A DNA stretch of 64,000 nt, taken from the NCBI RefSeq assembly GCF_009906955.1, contig NZ_CP047656.1, positions 2,249,501 to 2,313,500 on the forward strand, read 5' to 3'. This DNA is from Paraglaciecola mesophila (GTDB taxonomy: Bacteria; Pseudomonadota; Gammaproteobacteria; Enterobacterales; Alteromonadaceae). The notes under the pieces were generated by a model. That model did not search any database, was not told where the DNA came from, and saw only the letters and a program-made list of their open reading frames with translations. Shown in pieces: positions 47,839 through 58,123 of the stretch (the stretch's first letter is position 1; each line of letters opens with the position of its first letter). A program made the position numbers and the translations under genes.

Positions 47839-48504
47839 TTATTTACTGGGCTGACTAAAGGTTTCAAACTGATTTGGCAAGTACTCCACTAACTTGCCCG
47901 ACAACCCGACATAGGTTTTCAGGGCAGGCTGTAAAGACAAAAACACAGTGGGGAGTAATAATACAAATTGCTCTTCATTTTGACGCTTTTTGGCTTGCTC
48001 ATAGGCTAACGGCAAATCCGCAAACGTACTTAGCATGGTTAAACAATGGGTCAAATCTTTAGCCGCTGCTTGCATAGCATCCGGGCTCTTTTTCTGCATT
48101 TTTTGCCAAGCGTTATTCCACACAGTTTCAAGCCGGCTATGTCCTGCTAGTACACCACTGCACCATCTCGATAGCGCCAAGTCACCGCTTTGCACACATT
48201 GTGCATTTTCCGGCAATACATATGCGCTATCTAACGTCACCTGCTCGTCGCGCATTAAACGTAACTGATGTTGTAGCAAGCTCATAAGCAAATCCGTAAG
48301 CTTATCCGCGGTCTGGGTATCTGGCACCTGCCCGTGCTGGCGAAAAATCCATGGTAACCACACTTCAGGCATGGGTATTTCGGGGGCTGAGGCCACCGCA
48401 AAAACTAATCCTTTTAAATAATCCACAGAAAACAAAGCATGAGATAACGCTTCGCTTTGGCAAAGTGACTTGAGTTCTTGTTCTCTGATAAAAGGAATGC
48501 CCAT
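47839..48504 (-). CDS. YecA/YgfB-like (UPF0149) family protein
   Basis: 221 residues, all helical. The N-terminal half matches the UPF0149 pattern: SHALFSVDYLKGLVFAVASAPEIPMPEVWLPWIF in pieces around residues 20-54. Later segments (RWCSGVLAGHSRLETVWNNAW) also fit. It lacks the C-terminal SEC-C zinc motif seen in YecA. No function is established for this group. Promoter lies in the 150 bp to the hydrolase gene. Confidence 0.75.
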   Translation of the reverse strand: MGIPFIREQELKSLCQSEALSHALFSVDYLKGLVFAVASAPEIPMPEVWLPWIFRQHGQVPDTQTADKLTDLLMSLLQHQLRLMRDEQVTLDSAYVLPENAQCVQSGDLALSRWCSGVLAGHSRLETVWNNAWQKMQKKSPDAMQAAAKDLTHCLTMLSTFADLPLAYEQAKKRQNEEQFVLLLPTVFLSLQPALKTYVGLSGKLVEYLPNQFETFSQPSK

Positions 48505-48654
48505 AAATACAGTGCCACTTGATTCGTTAATTAGATTATCCTGATTTAATCAACACCGCGCAACGCCCCACTTTGAGTGGGACTAAATATCATGGCTGCG
48601 CCTTCAATTTACTATCCCCCGCGCTGTATTAAATTAGCACAGCCTAGAAGAGCT

Positions 48655-49686
48655 TTATTGTAGTGCTTGCGTTAACACCGCTTTAAAACGCTCAAAGTCT
48701 TCAACTTGTGGTAAATGCCCTAGACCAGATAATTGGTATAGTTTGCCGTCTTGTAACGTGTGCACCACGCGTTCTCCAAGCTTATCAAAACGGCCTAGTT
48801 CATACGTATTTCCAGCTTTTTGCCAATTTCGCCCTGGGGCGGTCCGGTCTCGAGTGCCCAAAATTAACCGTGTGGGCACTTTTATATGACTAAACTCGTC
48901 AATGACTGGCTGGGTAAAGATCATGTCATAGGTTAGCGCGTTTACTTGGGCAATAGTGTCTTTGTCAGGTCCTTGTACTTGACCAATCATAAAGTAGGTT
49001 AGTTCTGCATACCTTTGACTCCATTGACCGGCATAGTAATTTTTCTGTTGATACGCCTGAATTGATTTGGCGGTTTTCTTTAATTCTTGCTGATAAAAGA
49101 AGTCCACATCCTTATATTGGCTGTAGAGTAAATAGTTCTCTAACCCAATAGGATTAACCAACAACAGTTTTGAAGTACTTTCTGGGTAAAGTAGTGCGAA
49201 GCGACTGGCTAACATGCCGCCCATAGAGTGCCCTAATATGATGCTTTCTTTAATATCCAGCGAGGACATCAATGCTTTAGTATGGCTGGCCAGTGCCGCA
49301 AACGAGTATTGATACTCAGTGGGCTTAGCTGATTTACCAAAACCTATCTGGTCAGGGATCAACACACCATAGCCTTGCTGATGCAAATATCTTGCAGTTT
49401 GTTGCCAATAGGCACCATTAAAGTTCTTGCCATGAAGCAATACCACTACGGGTTTAGTGCCCGTGCTTGGTAAATACATATAGGCCATATCGAGCGACTG
49501 CCCTTGAGATTCGACGGTGAAATGTTCAACGTCAAAAGGATAGGTAATCTCGCTTAACGTGGCATCGTATTTCAAAGAGGCAATATCCGCCCCTTTCACA
49601 ACGCTAGATTCTGCTGCCCCAAGGTCACTGGATACAGCTGACACTGATATACTCACTAGTGCAACGAAAAGCCCTAACAATCTCAT
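48655..49686 (-). CDS. Secreted alpha/beta hydrolase
   Basis: 343 residues with an N-terminal signal peptide (RLLGLFVALVSISVSAVSS). The fold motifs are the oxyanion HGKNFNGAYW near 85-94, the nucleophile elbow LGHSMGGMLAS near 151-161 (Ser154), and late GTRDRTAPG and GLGHLPQVEDFE with the acid and His. It is probably a periplasmic or secreted esterase, haloalkane-dehalogenase or epoxide-hydrolase relative. The substrate is unknown and no neighbour helps. Confidence 0.86.
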   Translation of the reverse strand: MRLLGLFVALVSISVSAVSSDLGAAESSVVKGADIASLKYDATLSEITYPFDVEHFTVESQGQSLDMAYMYLPSTGTKPVVVLLHGKNFNGAYWQQTARYLHQQGYGVLIPDQIGFGKSAKPTEYQYSFAALASHTKALMSSLDIKESIILGHSMGGMLASRFALLYPESTSKLLLVNPIGLENYLLYSQYKDVDFFYQQELKKTAKSIQAYQQKNYYAGQWSQRYAELTYFMIGQVQGPDKDTIAQVNALTYDMIFTQPVIDEFSHIKVPTRLILGTRDRTAPGRNWQKAGNTYELGRFDKLGERVVHTLQDGKLYQLSGLGHLPQVEDFERFKAVLTQALQ

Positions 49687-49792
49687 TCTACCACCTTAAA
49701 TCATGTATGTTTTACGAGTAATAAAAAACGAATGCTAGCACAGGCGAGTACCCATGCCGCTCATGAATAGGTAAAAGAGTGTGTATCAGACG

Positions 49793-51382
49793 TTAAGCGT
49801 TCACTTGATATTTCCCCTCTGCACTTAACATCCGCAGGCTTTCTTCTGCCAAGCCAGCTCCTGCTTCGGTGAACATGTTAAACACATAATCTGTCCCCGT
49901 TGACATCAGCTTTTCTACTTCATCGTCATAACGAGCGATAGCAGCTATTTTCCCTTGGTACTGAGCAACACGTAGTTGTTGCGTGATATGGGCAATATCA
50001 TCAACAGACGGTAATGCCAGCAAAATAAGTTGAATATCTGTGGTATCAACATTCTCCCACATGTCGGCATCTTCCCCATCGCCGACAATCACTTTTAATC
50101 CATCTTCTTGCAGTTTACGCACCCGTTGCGGGTCAGCATCTACGCCGCACAGTTCATCACCTAGAGAGGGGAGCAACGCTCCAAAGGCACCTCTCCCAAC
50201 CCGCCCCATACCGATTAGCAGAACGCTTGCGCCGTCGGGTTGCTGATATATGTCTTCTTTCAATCGCACATTACTTTCATATTGGCGTAAGGACTCTTTC
50301 AGTTTTAAATACTGACTATGTGCTGTTTTATAGCGCAGACTGGTGAACACAAAAGAAAACGATACCGCCAGCGCGACAATGACCAACCATTGGGCACTAA
50401 GCCAGCCTGAGCTTACCGCCAAGGCAGCGACGATTAACCCAAATTCACTGAAGTTACTTAGTACCAACCCTGACAAATAGGCCGTACGAGCGCGTAATTT
50501 GAATTGCACAAACGTGGCAAAAAATAGCAAAAACTTTAGTGGTACTAACACACAAAGCAGTAGCGCTATCATTACCATTTCCATGTCCGGCAAGGCGATT
50601 AATCCGATAGATAAGAAAAAGCCCACCAAGAATAAGTCTTTAAAACTCAAGAGTGATTTATTCAATTCTGCGGCTTTTGCATGAGGAGCGATTAGCATAC
50701 CTAAAATGAGCGCGCCTAAATCCCCTTTAACACCAACAAGATCAAAGACGTAATAGCCCCCTAATGCGAACAAAAAACCAGTTAGCGGTAACAATTCACC
50801 ATGGCCGGCGCTGTTGATAATTCGATAGAGTATGGGGCGAGCGAACCACAAGGCAAATAAAGCAAACGCCCACAGGGTTGGGGTTTTTCCTGCAGCGATG
50901 ACTAAAAACAATACCGCGAAGATATCCTGCATAACCAACACACCTATGGCTATTTTGCCATGGCGGGTTTTCATTTCTCCGCTTTCTTCGAGAATTTTCA
51001 CCACGCAAACCGTACTGGAAAAACTCAACGCAAACGCCAGCAGCGCTGCCTGCTGTAATGTCATTCCTGCAAAATACGATAAACCGAGATACGTTAAACC
51101 ATAAATGACGCCTGTAACCAGTAATACCCAAATCAGCATGTGCTGGGCGCTAGCGACCCACACTTCAGGTTTAAGTAAATCCCGTACATTGAGCTTTAAA
51201 CCTATGGTAAACAACATTAAGGTGATACCAAGATCGGCAAGTGCTTGCAGGTTGTCAGAATTTTCAAAACCGAAATAGTTTAGCGAAAAGCCTGCCCCAA
51301 GAAAGCCAATCAGCGGCGGTAGCCCCAACTGCTTCATACTTAAGCCGCCCACAAAGGCGAATAAAAGCCACATTATTTCCAT
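49793..51382 (-). CDS. CPA2-family cation:proton antiporter with TrkA-N (RCK) domain
   Basis: 529 residues from the ATG at 51382 (MEIMWLLFAFVGG), the conserved first helix; an ATG 20 codons upstream adds a non-conserved tail and no Shine-Dalgarno is clear for either. Twelve or so helices span about 1-380 with LPPLIGFLGAGF, ALSFSSTVCVVKILEESGE and VKGDLGALILGMLIAPHA. The cytoplasmic Rossmann domain (about 400-515) begins SVLLIGMGRVGRGAFGAL. The layout matches KefB/YbaL-type K+ or Na+ antiporters controlled by nucleotide binding. Confidence 0.88.
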   Translation of the reverse strand: MEIMWLLFAFVGGLSMKQLGLPPLIGFLGAGFSLNYFGFENSDNLQALADLGITLMLFTIGLKLNVRDLLKPEVWVASAQHMLIWVLLVTGVIYGLTYLGLSYFAGMTLQQAALLAFALSFSSTVCVVKILEESGEMKTRHGKIAIGVLVMQDIFAVLFLVIAAGKTPTLWAFALFALWFARPILYRIINSAGHGELLPLTGFLFALGGYYVFDLVGVKGDLGALILGMLIAPHAKAAELNKSLLSFKDLFLVGFFLSIGLIALPDMEMVMIALLLCVLVPLKFLLFFATFVQFKLRARTAYLSGLVLSNFSEFGLIVAALAVSSGWLSAQWLVIVALAVSFSFVFTSLRYKTAHSQYLKLKESLRQYESNVRLKEDIYQQPDGASVLLIGMGRVGRGAFGALLPSLGDELCGVDADPQRVRKLQEDGLKVIVGDGEDADMWENVDTTDIQLILLALPSVDDIAHITQQLRVAQYQGKIAAIARYDDEVEKLMSTGTDYVFNMFTEAGAGLAEESLRMLSAEGKYQVNA

Positions 51383-51765
51383 ATACGATACTACGATTGC
51401 TGTACTTTGCCCGTAGCATGGCAACTTTGAATGATTAATCAAGAGGCAAATTTAACGCGCGAAACAGAAATTGCGCTTGAGAAAAGCAAAATGAACCTTA
51501 TATGTACAAAAAATAATCAACCACTAAAATTAGAACTCATCTTTTTATGATGAAATAATATACAAAACTAAGCTACACCCCTATTGATTGCTCACTTTAG
51601 CGCCTTTCTCTGTCAAAAAAACTTCACCAAACGTTAATATAAAGTTAAAAAATGTATTCTATTTTAGTCCTGCCTATGGTAAATATTATTTGAGATTTTC
51701 ATTTAATCACTAATGGAAAGCTCAACGATTTCAATGCTATACAATAAGTAATAATGGAGATCTCA
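51383..51765. other. Divergent intergenic region, antiporter and DUF3545
   Basis: About 380 AT-rich bp with promoters for both flanking genes expected. No extra gene, repeat or operator is evident. Confidence 0.35.
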
Positions 51766-51936
51766 ATGGATACATCTGAATTATTAACTGTAATTGATAC
51801 CGAATCCCGCCCAACTAAAACGAAAACAACAAAAAGAAAGTGGAGAGAGATTGAAGCCATTCACGATCGCTACAAATTGCGACAAGAATTGCGAGAGCTT
51901 GGAATGACCCAAGCCGATGAATTAGAGATGTTTTAA
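51766..51936 (+). CDS. DUF3545 small protein
   Basis: 56 residues starting at ATG 51766, with GGAGA about 7 nt upstream; the ATG four codons earlier overlaps that ribosome site. The basic centre TKTTKRKWREIEAIHDRYKLRQELRELG, residues about 23-50, is characteristic of DUF3545, a small family found in Alteromonadales and Vibrionales. Function unknown; the charged helical character could suit a nucleic-acid or protein partner. It is followed 10 nt later by a strong bidirectional terminator. Confidence 0.82.
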   Translation: MDTSELLTVIDTESRPTKTKTTKRKWREIEAIHDRYKLRQELRELGMTQADELEMF

Positions 51937-51945
51937 ACACTTATG

Positions 51946-51978
51946 AAAAAACCGCTGAAGACACTTCAGCGGTTTTTT
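51946..51978. terminator. Bidirectional terminator, DUF3545 and sulP
   Basis: AAAAACCGCTGAAG and CTTCAGCGGTTTTT form a 14-bp stem over ACA, with T runs on both strands between convergent genes. Confidence 0.88.
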
Positions 51979-52007
51979 CGTTTTACACTCGAAATCTACT
52001 GTCTAGA

Positions 52008-53573
52008 CTAACCCAGTTTGTCCGTCGCAATTTTATAGCGCGGGTCTTCATTCAGATTCATTTCAACATACCCCTGAGCCTTATTCATTAAAGCTCGGCA
52101 TTCTGCTGATATATGTCTGATATGTAATTTCTTACCCTGTTGCTGATATTTATCGGCTAACGAATCAATCGCATCAACACCTGATGAGTCCCACACGCGG
52201 GACTCATTAAAATCAATGACCACATCTTGCGGATCATTTTGTGGGTCGAACAAATCTTTAAAATAAGAAACCGAACCAAAAAACAGCGGCCCTTGCAGCT
52301 CGTATACTTTCCAGCCATCATTATCAGTGTGGGTCTTAGCTGAGATGTGTTTAGCGTGTTTCCAAGCAAACACTAATGCCGACACTATAACCCCAACGAC
52401 CACAGCAATGGCCAAATCAGCGATAACGGTTACCGCAGTGACGAGAAACAATACAAATGCATCTTCTTTATTCACACCGCGAATAATACGGAATGAGGCC
52501 CACTCAAAGGTGCCAATAACAACGATAAACATCACACCAACCAAGGCAGCCAAGGGGATCATTTCAATTAACGGTGCTGCAAACAAGATAAAGCCAAGCA
52601 GTACCACTGCCGCTGTAATACCAGACAAACGCCCACGGCCACCAGAGTTAATATTGATCATACTTTGACCAATCATGGCGCAGCCGCCCATGCCACCAAA
52701 TACACCGTTTACCGTGTTGGCGACGCCTTGTCCTACGCACTCACGATTACCACTACCACGGGTATCGGTCATTTCATCAATAAGAGACAAGGTTAATAGA
52801 GATTCAATTAGACCAACTAAAGCCAGAATGACTGAGGTAGGCAGAATGATATATAGAGTTTGAAGGTTGAATGGCACCATAGGAATAGCAAAGGTCGGTA
52901 ACTCACCAGCAAGGGTCGCACTGGCTTTTTGCTCTGCAGGCAGCATGTCGCGAACAAAATCGATAACCGTGCGAGCTTCTAAATCTAAGCCATGTACTAA
53001 AAGCGTCACGGTGACAATCGCCACTAGTGAGGCTGGCACTGCTTTCGTCAATTTAGGCAGTAAGAAGATAATCGCCATCGTCAGCCCTACAAGGCCCAGC
53101 ATATAATACAATGCACTACCCTGCATCCATTCTAGCTCGCCTAAGCTATTGGTTATTTTGAACTGTCCTAGCTGAGCAAGGAAAATAACGATCGCTAACC
53201 CGTTCACAAAACCGAGCATAACGGGATACGGTACCAAACGAATGAATTTTCCTAGCTTGAATACCCCTGCTAGAATTTGCAGTAAGCCTGCCAACAACAC
53301 TGCAGCAAATAAATATTGCACACCGTGCTGTGCAACCAACGCCACCATAACAACAGCCATAGCGCCGGTGGCACCAGAAATCATACCGGGACGCCCGCCT
53401 ATTGCAGACGTTATCAAGCCCATCATAAAGGCCGCATACAAACCAACCATCGGCTCCACACCCGCTACGAACGCAAACGCGACCGCTTCAGGTACAAGTG
53501 CTAACGCAACTGTAATCCCGGATAGCACATCGTTTTTGACATTGCTGCCACGATCGCCAGTTATATCAATCAT
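52008..53573 (-). CDS. SulP-family anion transporter with STAS domain
   Basis: 521 residues. The membrane domain (about 15-400) opens with [21 protein letters not shown], the SulP signature region, and includes [34 protein letters not shown] and [20 protein letters not shown]. The C-terminal STAS domain is about 425-510 ([23 protein letters not shown] with the conserved DxSG-like turn). The family moves sulfate, bicarbonate or dicarboxylates; short marine SulP proteins with this start are often bicarbonate or sulfate carriers, but the ion is unproven. No carbonic anhydrase gene is adjacent. Confidence 0.9.
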   Translation of the reverse strand: MIDITGDRGSNVKNDVLSGITVALALVPEAVAFAFVAGVEPMVGLYAAFMMGLITSAIGGRPGMISGATGAMAVVMVALVAQHGVQYLFAAVLLAGLLQILAGVFKLGKFIRLVPYPVMLGFVNGLAIVIFLAQLGQFKITNSLGELEWMQGSALYYMLGLVGLTMAIIFLLPKLTKAVPASLVAIVTVTLLVHGLDLEARTVIDFVRDMLPAEQKASATLAGELPTFAIPMVPFNLQTLYIILPTSVILALVGLIESLLTLSLIDEMTDTRGSGNRECVGQGVANTVNGVFGGMGGCAMIGQSMININSGGRGRLSGITAAVVLLGFILFAAPLIEMIPLAALVGVMFIVVIGTFEWASFRIIRGVNKEDAFVLFLVTAVTVIADLAIAVVVGVIVSALVFAWKHAKHISAKTHTDNDGWKVYELQGPLFFGSVSYFKDLFDPQNDPQDVVIDFNESRVWDSSGVDAIDSLADKYQQQGKKLHIRHISAECRALMNKAQGYVEMNLNEDPRYKIATDKLG

Positions 53574-53708
53574 TCACTTTCCTCAATTATCAAAGAACAC
53601 TGCTAAATATTCGATTATTTTACCAGCAAAAAGCCGTCAGGTGTTTTAACAGTTTGTTAAACACGCAAATTTTCATGCCATTTTGACTGGCTGGTGATAA
53701 TTAGGCAT

Positions 53709-53732
53709 AAAAAAAGCCGGTGAACCGGCTTT
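53709..53732 (-). terminator. Terminator after fklB
   Basis: On the minus strand AAAGCCGG and CCGGCTTT pair around TTCA, followed by a T run, about 20 nt after the isomerase stop codon. Confidence 0.85.
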
Positions 53733-53751
53733 TACATGCTCGAACCTAGCG

Positions 53752-54372
53752 TTATGCGATGATATCAAGTAACTCGACATCGAAAACAAGCGTACTAAAT
53801 GGTGCGATGGCACCGCCAGCACCTTGTTCGCCATAGGCAAGATCATGTGGAACAAATAAACGTAACTTAGCACCAACTTGCATAAGCTGAAGAGCTTCGG
53901 TCCAACCTTTAATGACTCCACCAACAGGGAATTCAGCAGGCTGACCACGATCATAAGAGCTGTCAAAAACAGTTCCGTCTAGTAACGTGCCGTGATAATG
54001 AACACGCACAGTAGACGCAGCAGTCGGTGTTTCACCCTCACCCGCGTTAATCACTTCGTACTGTAAACCACTTTCCGTTACCGTCACTTCGTCACGCTTA
54101 GCGTTGTCCGACAAGAAAGCTTCGCCAGCCTCTTGCGCTTCAGCGAACTGCGCATTCTTAGCCGCTTGCATGCGTTGATGAATTTCATTAAATGCTTCAC
54201 GTAGCGCATCGTTAGTGACTTGTGCCGGCTGCAAATTAAAGGCATCTGCGAGGCCTTCTTGAACCGCTGAGATATCCAAGCCGTCGAAAGGATTTGAACG
54301 AAGTTGTTCACCCATTTGCAGACCAATACCGTAGCTGGCTTGTAACTCAATCGTTGAAAATTTATCTGACAC
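53752..54372 (-). CDS. fklB: FKBP-type peptidyl-prolyl isomerase (FklB type)
   Basis: 206 residues from GTG 54372, with AGGAG about 7 nt upstream, giving MSDKFSTIELQASYGIGLQMG, the usual FklB beginning; an ATG 27 codons earlier adds an unrelated tail. The N-terminal helical dimerisation domain (about 10-110) is followed by the FKBP fold (about 120-206), with VRVHYHGTLLDGTVFDSSYDRG, FPVGGVIKGWTEAL and LAYGEQGAGGAIAPFSTLVFDVEL given here only by position. It has no signal peptide, so it acts in the cytoplasm. Confidence 0.92.
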   Translation of the reverse strand: MSDKFSTIELQASYGIGLQMGEQLRSNPFDGLDISAVQEGLADAFNLQPAQVTNDALREAFNEIHQRMQAAKNAQFAEAQEAGEAFLSDNAKRDEVTVTESGLQYEVINAGEGETPTAASTVRVHYHGTLLDGTVFDSSYDRGQPAEFPVGGVIKGWTEALQLMQVGAKLRLFVPHDLAYGEQGAGGAIAPFSTLVFDVELLDIIA

Positions 54373-54676
54373 AATGACTCCTAGAAATTTGAATAACAGC
54401 GTAAAATCACACTGCTTCATAAAAATTGGTCGACAGGGTATCACAAAGCGCACGCTGATTTAAAAAAGCCTCGATGCTATGTTTTATTCGTAATCAATAG
54501 TGAAAGCTTTCAGATGAAAATACATCTACCACTGCCGCTAACTTTAAGGTAAAAGTATGCATCTTGTTGCTAAGTTACCACTTTTGGTTTTTAGACAATT
54601 CACCATTTTAACAGTATGGTAACGGGCTGTTTTTAGCATTAATCATTAAACTTCTATAATTCCAGCGGAGGCACCA
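54373..54676. other. Divergent promoter region of fklB and ppc
   Basis: 304 bp carrying promoters for both genes. AT-rich, with no recognised operator or RNA gene. Confidence 0.35.
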
Positions 54677-57295
54677 GTGCCAAAAATTCTAGACTCACAA
54701 CTCAAAGAAACCGTACGTAACCTAGGTTCAACGTTAGGGGACATGATCAGAGCCCAATTAGGGGATGAGTGGCTGCAGCGAATAGAAGCCATCAGATTAG
54801 ACGGTCGTGAATCATACAAAGGTGACACAGACTGTACAGACAAGCTGAAAGCCCTTTTCAGTGAACTCGAAGACGAGCAACTGCTTGTTGTTGGCCGTGC
54901 ATTTTCCCAATTTTTAAACTTAGCTAACATTGCAGAGCAAGAGTTCAATAGTGCCAATCACGATCAAGACTCCATTCAAGAATTGTTCAATCATTTGGAC
55001 AAAGACAATGTATCTGCTGAAACTTTCGAAAAAGCAGTTAATCAACTTAGCATCGAGTTGGTATTGACGGCTCACCCTACCGAAGTGACACGTCGTACCT
55101 TGATCCATAAACACAGTGAGTTAGCTCAGTGTTTACGTCAAATACACCAGACTAGCTTAACTGACATCGAACGAGATAAAATACGCACCCGTATCTCTGA
55201 CTTAGTCGCGCAAGCTTGGCACACTGAAGAAATCCGTACTGTACGCCCGACACCAGTTGATGAAGCGCGTTGGGGCTTCTCAGTGATCGAAAACTCATTA
55301 TGGGAAGCGGTACCTGACTTTGTACGTGAGTTAAGCACCAAATTCGAAGCGAAATATGACCTTGCCCTACCACTCGATGCTGCGCCAGTAAAATTAAGCT
55401 CTTGGATGGGTGGGGACAGAGACGGCAACCCGTTTGTTACGTCAAAAGTCACCCAGCAAGTATTACTATTAGCCCGCAAGCGAGCAGCTAAACTTTTCGC
55501 ACAAGACGTAGACATGCTCCAAGTCGAACTGTCGATGAGCGATTGTGATGACACCATTCGCGCTAAGGTCGGAGACGAACTTGAACCGTATCGCGCATTG
55601 CTACGTCCACTTTTGAATAAACTCACTAACACTAAAAACGGTATTGCTGAGTTTCTTAACGGTGAAGCCGTTGATGACAACGAGTGGATAAGCACCAAAG
55701 ACGAATTACTTACGCCCTTGATGCTGTGCTACAACTCGTTGCAAGCGTGTGGCATGAGCGTCATCGCCGATGGCCGTTTATTAGACACCATTCGCCGAGT
55801 GCATTGTTTTGGTGTGCATCTGCTTAAGTTAGATATTCGCCAAGACTCTGAACGTCATGCAGATGTATTCAGCGAGCTAACGCGCCACTTAGGTATGGGT
55901 GACTATACCAATTGGAGTGAAGAAGACAAACAAGCTTTCTTACTGAAAGAGCTAAGCTCGAAGCGCCCATTGTTTCCGTCAAAATGGCAGCCATCTGCTG
56001 ACGTACAAGAGGTGATTGATACCTGTAAAGTGGTCGCGCAACACAGCGAAGAAGGGTTTGGTATTTATATCATCTCCATGGCAAGTTTGCCCTCAGACGT
56101 GCTTAGCGTACATTTGTTATTGCGTGAATTTGGCGTGACTTGGCCAATGCCTGTAGCGCCATTGTTCGAAACGCTAGACGACTTGAACGCCGCTTCAAGC
56201 GTAATTGATGCCTTAATGAATATCGATTGGTATCGTGGATATATTCAGGGTCACCAATACGTGATGATCGGTTATTCCGATTCAGCGAAAGACGCTGGCG
56301 CCATGGCGGCTGGTTGGGCTCAATACGAATCTCAGGAAGCCCTGGTAGCTATTGCCGAGAAATTCGGTGTTGAATTAACCTTGTTCCATGGTCGAGGCGG
56401 CACGATTGGTCGTGGTGGCTTGCCTGCTCATGCTGCGATCCTATCTCAGCCTCCAGGGTCGCTATCAGGTGGTTTCCGCGTAACAGAACAAGGTGAAACC
56501 ATTCGCTATAAATTCGGTATGCCGCAGCTTGCCCAGCGCAGCCTTTCTTTGTATGCCAGCGCAATTTTAGAAGCGTTAATTTCTCCGCCGCCAGCACCAA
56601 AGCAAGAATGGCGAGACTTGATCACTGAAGTAGCAGCTAATGCCCGTGATAACTATCGAAACACGGTACGACACGATGAGAGCTTTGTACCGTATTTTAG
56701 GGTTGCTACCCCTGAGCAAGAGTTAGGTAAACTGCCACTTGGTAGCCGCCCAGCTAAACGTAAGCCCAGTGGCGGTATTGAAAGTTTACGTGCTATTCCA
56801 TGGATTTTTGCTTGGGCGCAAACACGCTTAGTCTTGCCTTCATGGTTAGGTGCAATGAAGGCAGTACAAACGGCTATCGATGCCGGTCATCGTCCTCTTA
56901 TCGACGACATGCTGGCAAATTGGCCTTTCTTCCATTCGCGCTTCTCTATGTTAGACATGGTGTTTGGCAAAGCAGATCCGCGTATCAGTGCTGAATATGA
57001 CAAACGTTTGGTGCCAGAGGAGTTGCGTCATTTAGGTGATGCGCTGCGTGAGGAACTGAATATGAGCATGAGCTTGTTGCTGGATGTATTACAGCAAAAA
57101 GAAGTGATGGAATCCGATCCGAAAGGCAATGAGTCCATGAATATTCGTGCGGGTTACTTACAACCCCTTCACTTCTTACAAATAGAATTGCTGGAGCGTA
57201 TCCGAGCCAAAGGTGATGAAGCCGACCCGACCCTTGAACGTGCCATGATGGTTACCATTGCAGGCATCGCCGTGGGTATGAGGAATACAGGGTAG
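54677..57295 (+). CDS. ppc: Phosphoenolpyruvate carboxylase
   Basis: 872 residues from GTG 54677, preceded by a strong GGAGG. Catalytic motifs are present: His133 in LTAHPTEVTRR, GGDRDGNPFVT near 244-254, YSDSAKDAGAMAAGW near 533-547, and the mobile loop FHGRGGTIGRGG near 569-580. The C-terminus ends in MRNTG, the conserved RNTG tail. It carboxylates phosphoenolpyruvate to oxaloacetate, refilling the TCA cycle. The stop codon lies inside a tandem repeat. Confidence 0.97.
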   Translation: MPKILDSQLKETVRNLGSTLGDMIRAQLGDEWLQRIEAIRLDGRESYKGDTDCTDKLKALFSELEDEQLLVVGRAFSQFLNLANIAEQEFNSANHDQDSIQELFNHLDKDNVSAETFEKAVNQLSIELVLTAHPTEVTRRTLIHKHSELAQCLRQIHQTSLTDIERDKIRTRISDLVAQAWHTEEIRTVRPTPVDEARWGFSVIENSLWEAVPDFVRELSTKFEAKYDLALPLDAAPVKLSSWMGGDRDGNPFVTSKVTQQVLLLARKRAAKLFAQDVDMLQVELSMSDCDDTIRAKVGDELEPYRALLRPLLNKLTNTKNGIAEFLNGEAVDDNEWISTKDELLTPLMLCYNSLQACGMSVIADGRLLDTIRRVHCFGVHLLKLDIRQDSERHADVFSELTRHLGMGDYTNWSEEDKQAFLLKELSSKRPLFPSKWQPSADVQEVIDTCKVVAQHSEEGFGIYIISMASLPSDVLSVHLLLREFGVTWPMPVAPLFETLDDLNAASSVIDALMNIDWYRGYIQGHQYVMIGYSDSAKDAGAMAAGWAQYESQEALVAIAEKFGVELTLFHGRGGTIGRGGLPAHAAILSQPPGSLSGGFRVTEQGETIRYKFGMPQLAQRSLSLYASAILEALISPPPAPKQEWRDLITEVAANARDNYRNTVRHDESFVPYFRVATPEQELGKLPLGSRPAKRKPSGGIESLRAIPWIFAWAQTRLVLPSWLGAMKAVQTAIDAGHRPLIDDMLANWPFFHSRFSMLDMVFGKADPRISAEYDKRLVPEELRHLGDALREELNMSMSLLLDVLQQKEVMESDPKGNESMNIRAGYLQPLHFLQIELLERIRAKGDEADPTLERAMMVTIAGIAVGMRNTG

Positions 57296-57346
57296 TACTC
57301 TACCGGGTAGCGTCTACGGGGTAGTACTCTACCGGGTAGCGTCTAC
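57290..57346 (+). repeat. 29-bp tandem repeat overlapping the ppc stop codon
   Basis: Two identical 28-bp copies (57290-57317, 57319-57346) with one extra G between them. Each copy contains two small inverted repeats, GGTAG/CTACC and GTAG/CTAC. The ppc TAG stop is part of the first copy. Confidence 0.9.
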
Positions 57347-57377
57347 TCACTAGATTAAAGCTCGTTTGTTCAAAAAT

Positions 57378-57413
57378 AAAACTGTCTCAGGTAAACACTT
57401 GAGACAGTTTTTT
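57378..57413 (+). terminator. Terminator after ppc
   Basis: AAACTGTCTCA and TGAGACAGTTT pair over about 10 nt of loop and continue into TTTTTT, about 85 nt after the ppc stop. Confidence 0.85.
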
Positions 57414-57466
57414 GCCTTTTACGTATAATTCACGTTAATTCACTTTTTCGCCAACCGATAGAGTTT

Positions 57467-58096
57467 ATGCCCATTACTCCTCCGTATTTAATTCCTAGTG
57501 CCACCGTTACCTTTGAAGAGGAAATAAAACGCAGCCGCTTTATAACCTGTCTTGCACATACATCTGGTGTTAAAGAAGCCAAAGGCTTTGTTCAGCAAAT
57601 GAAAGACGCTCACCCGCAAGCACGTCATCACTGCTGGGGGTTTGTTGCAGGCGCGCCAAATGATTCTATGCAGTTGGGCTTTAGTGATGACGGCGAGCCA
57701 AGCGGAACCGCAGGCAAACCCATTCTCGCCCAGCTACAGGGCAGCAATATTGGCGAAATTTGTGCCGTAGTAGTGCGCTACTCTGGCGGCATCAAGCTGG
57801 GAACAGGAGGATTAGTTAAAGCTTACGGAGGTGGCGTTAAACAAGCTCTGCCCCTTGTGAGGACTAAAACTCGCGTTGCCATGGTCAATATCAGCCTTGA
57901 ATACATTTATGCCTTACAGGGCGTTATAGACGATTTAACCCGCGAGTTTGCTCTTAAGGTAGAAACGTCTGACTTTGGTGAGAAAGCCAAAATAACCGCC
58001 TCAATTGAAGCGATTCACCTAGCTTCTTTATTACATAAGGCAAGTTTGTACGATGCAGATAAATTAACCGTTCAACGTGTCCGCCAAAGCGACTAG
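57467..58096 (+). CDS. yigZ: YigZ/IMPACT-family protein
   Basis: 209 residues. The IMPACT core is at about 15-125: FITCLAHTSGVKEAKGFV, HHCWGFVAG, FSDDGEPSGTAGKPIL and VVVRYSGGIKLGTGGLVKAYGG with the conserved DDGEP and GG motifs. A ferredoxin-like C-terminal domain (about 140-205) follows. The family is linked to translation or ribosome-associated regulation, without a defined reaction. It converges on the chemoreceptor gene. Confidence 0.92.
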   Translation: MPITPPYLIPSATVTFEEEIKRSRFITCLAHTSGVKEAKGFVQQMKDAHPQARHHCWGFVAGAPNDSMQLGFSDDGEPSGTAGKPILAQLQGSNIGEICAVVVRYSGGIKLGTGGLVKAYGGGVKQALPLVRTKTRVAMVNISLEYIYALQGVIDDLTREFALKVETSDFGEKAKITASIEAIHLASLLHKASLYDADKLTVQRVRQSD

Positions 58097-58114
58097 CTTT
58101 ACCGATCGCTTTGG
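58084..58114. terminator. Hairpin between convergent yigZ and chemoreceptor genes
   Basis: CCAAAGCGA and TCGCTTTGG form a perfect 9-bp stem whose left arm lies in the last yigZ codons. No T run follows on either strand, so termination is uncertain. Confidence 0.35.
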
Positions 58115-58123
58115 GGAAAAACA

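Noticed and set aside
53242..53649. A 135-codon plus-strand frame opposite sulP
   Set aside because: It is antisense to a well-supported membrane protein gene and its Thr/Ala/Pro-rich composition is what such antisense frames give.
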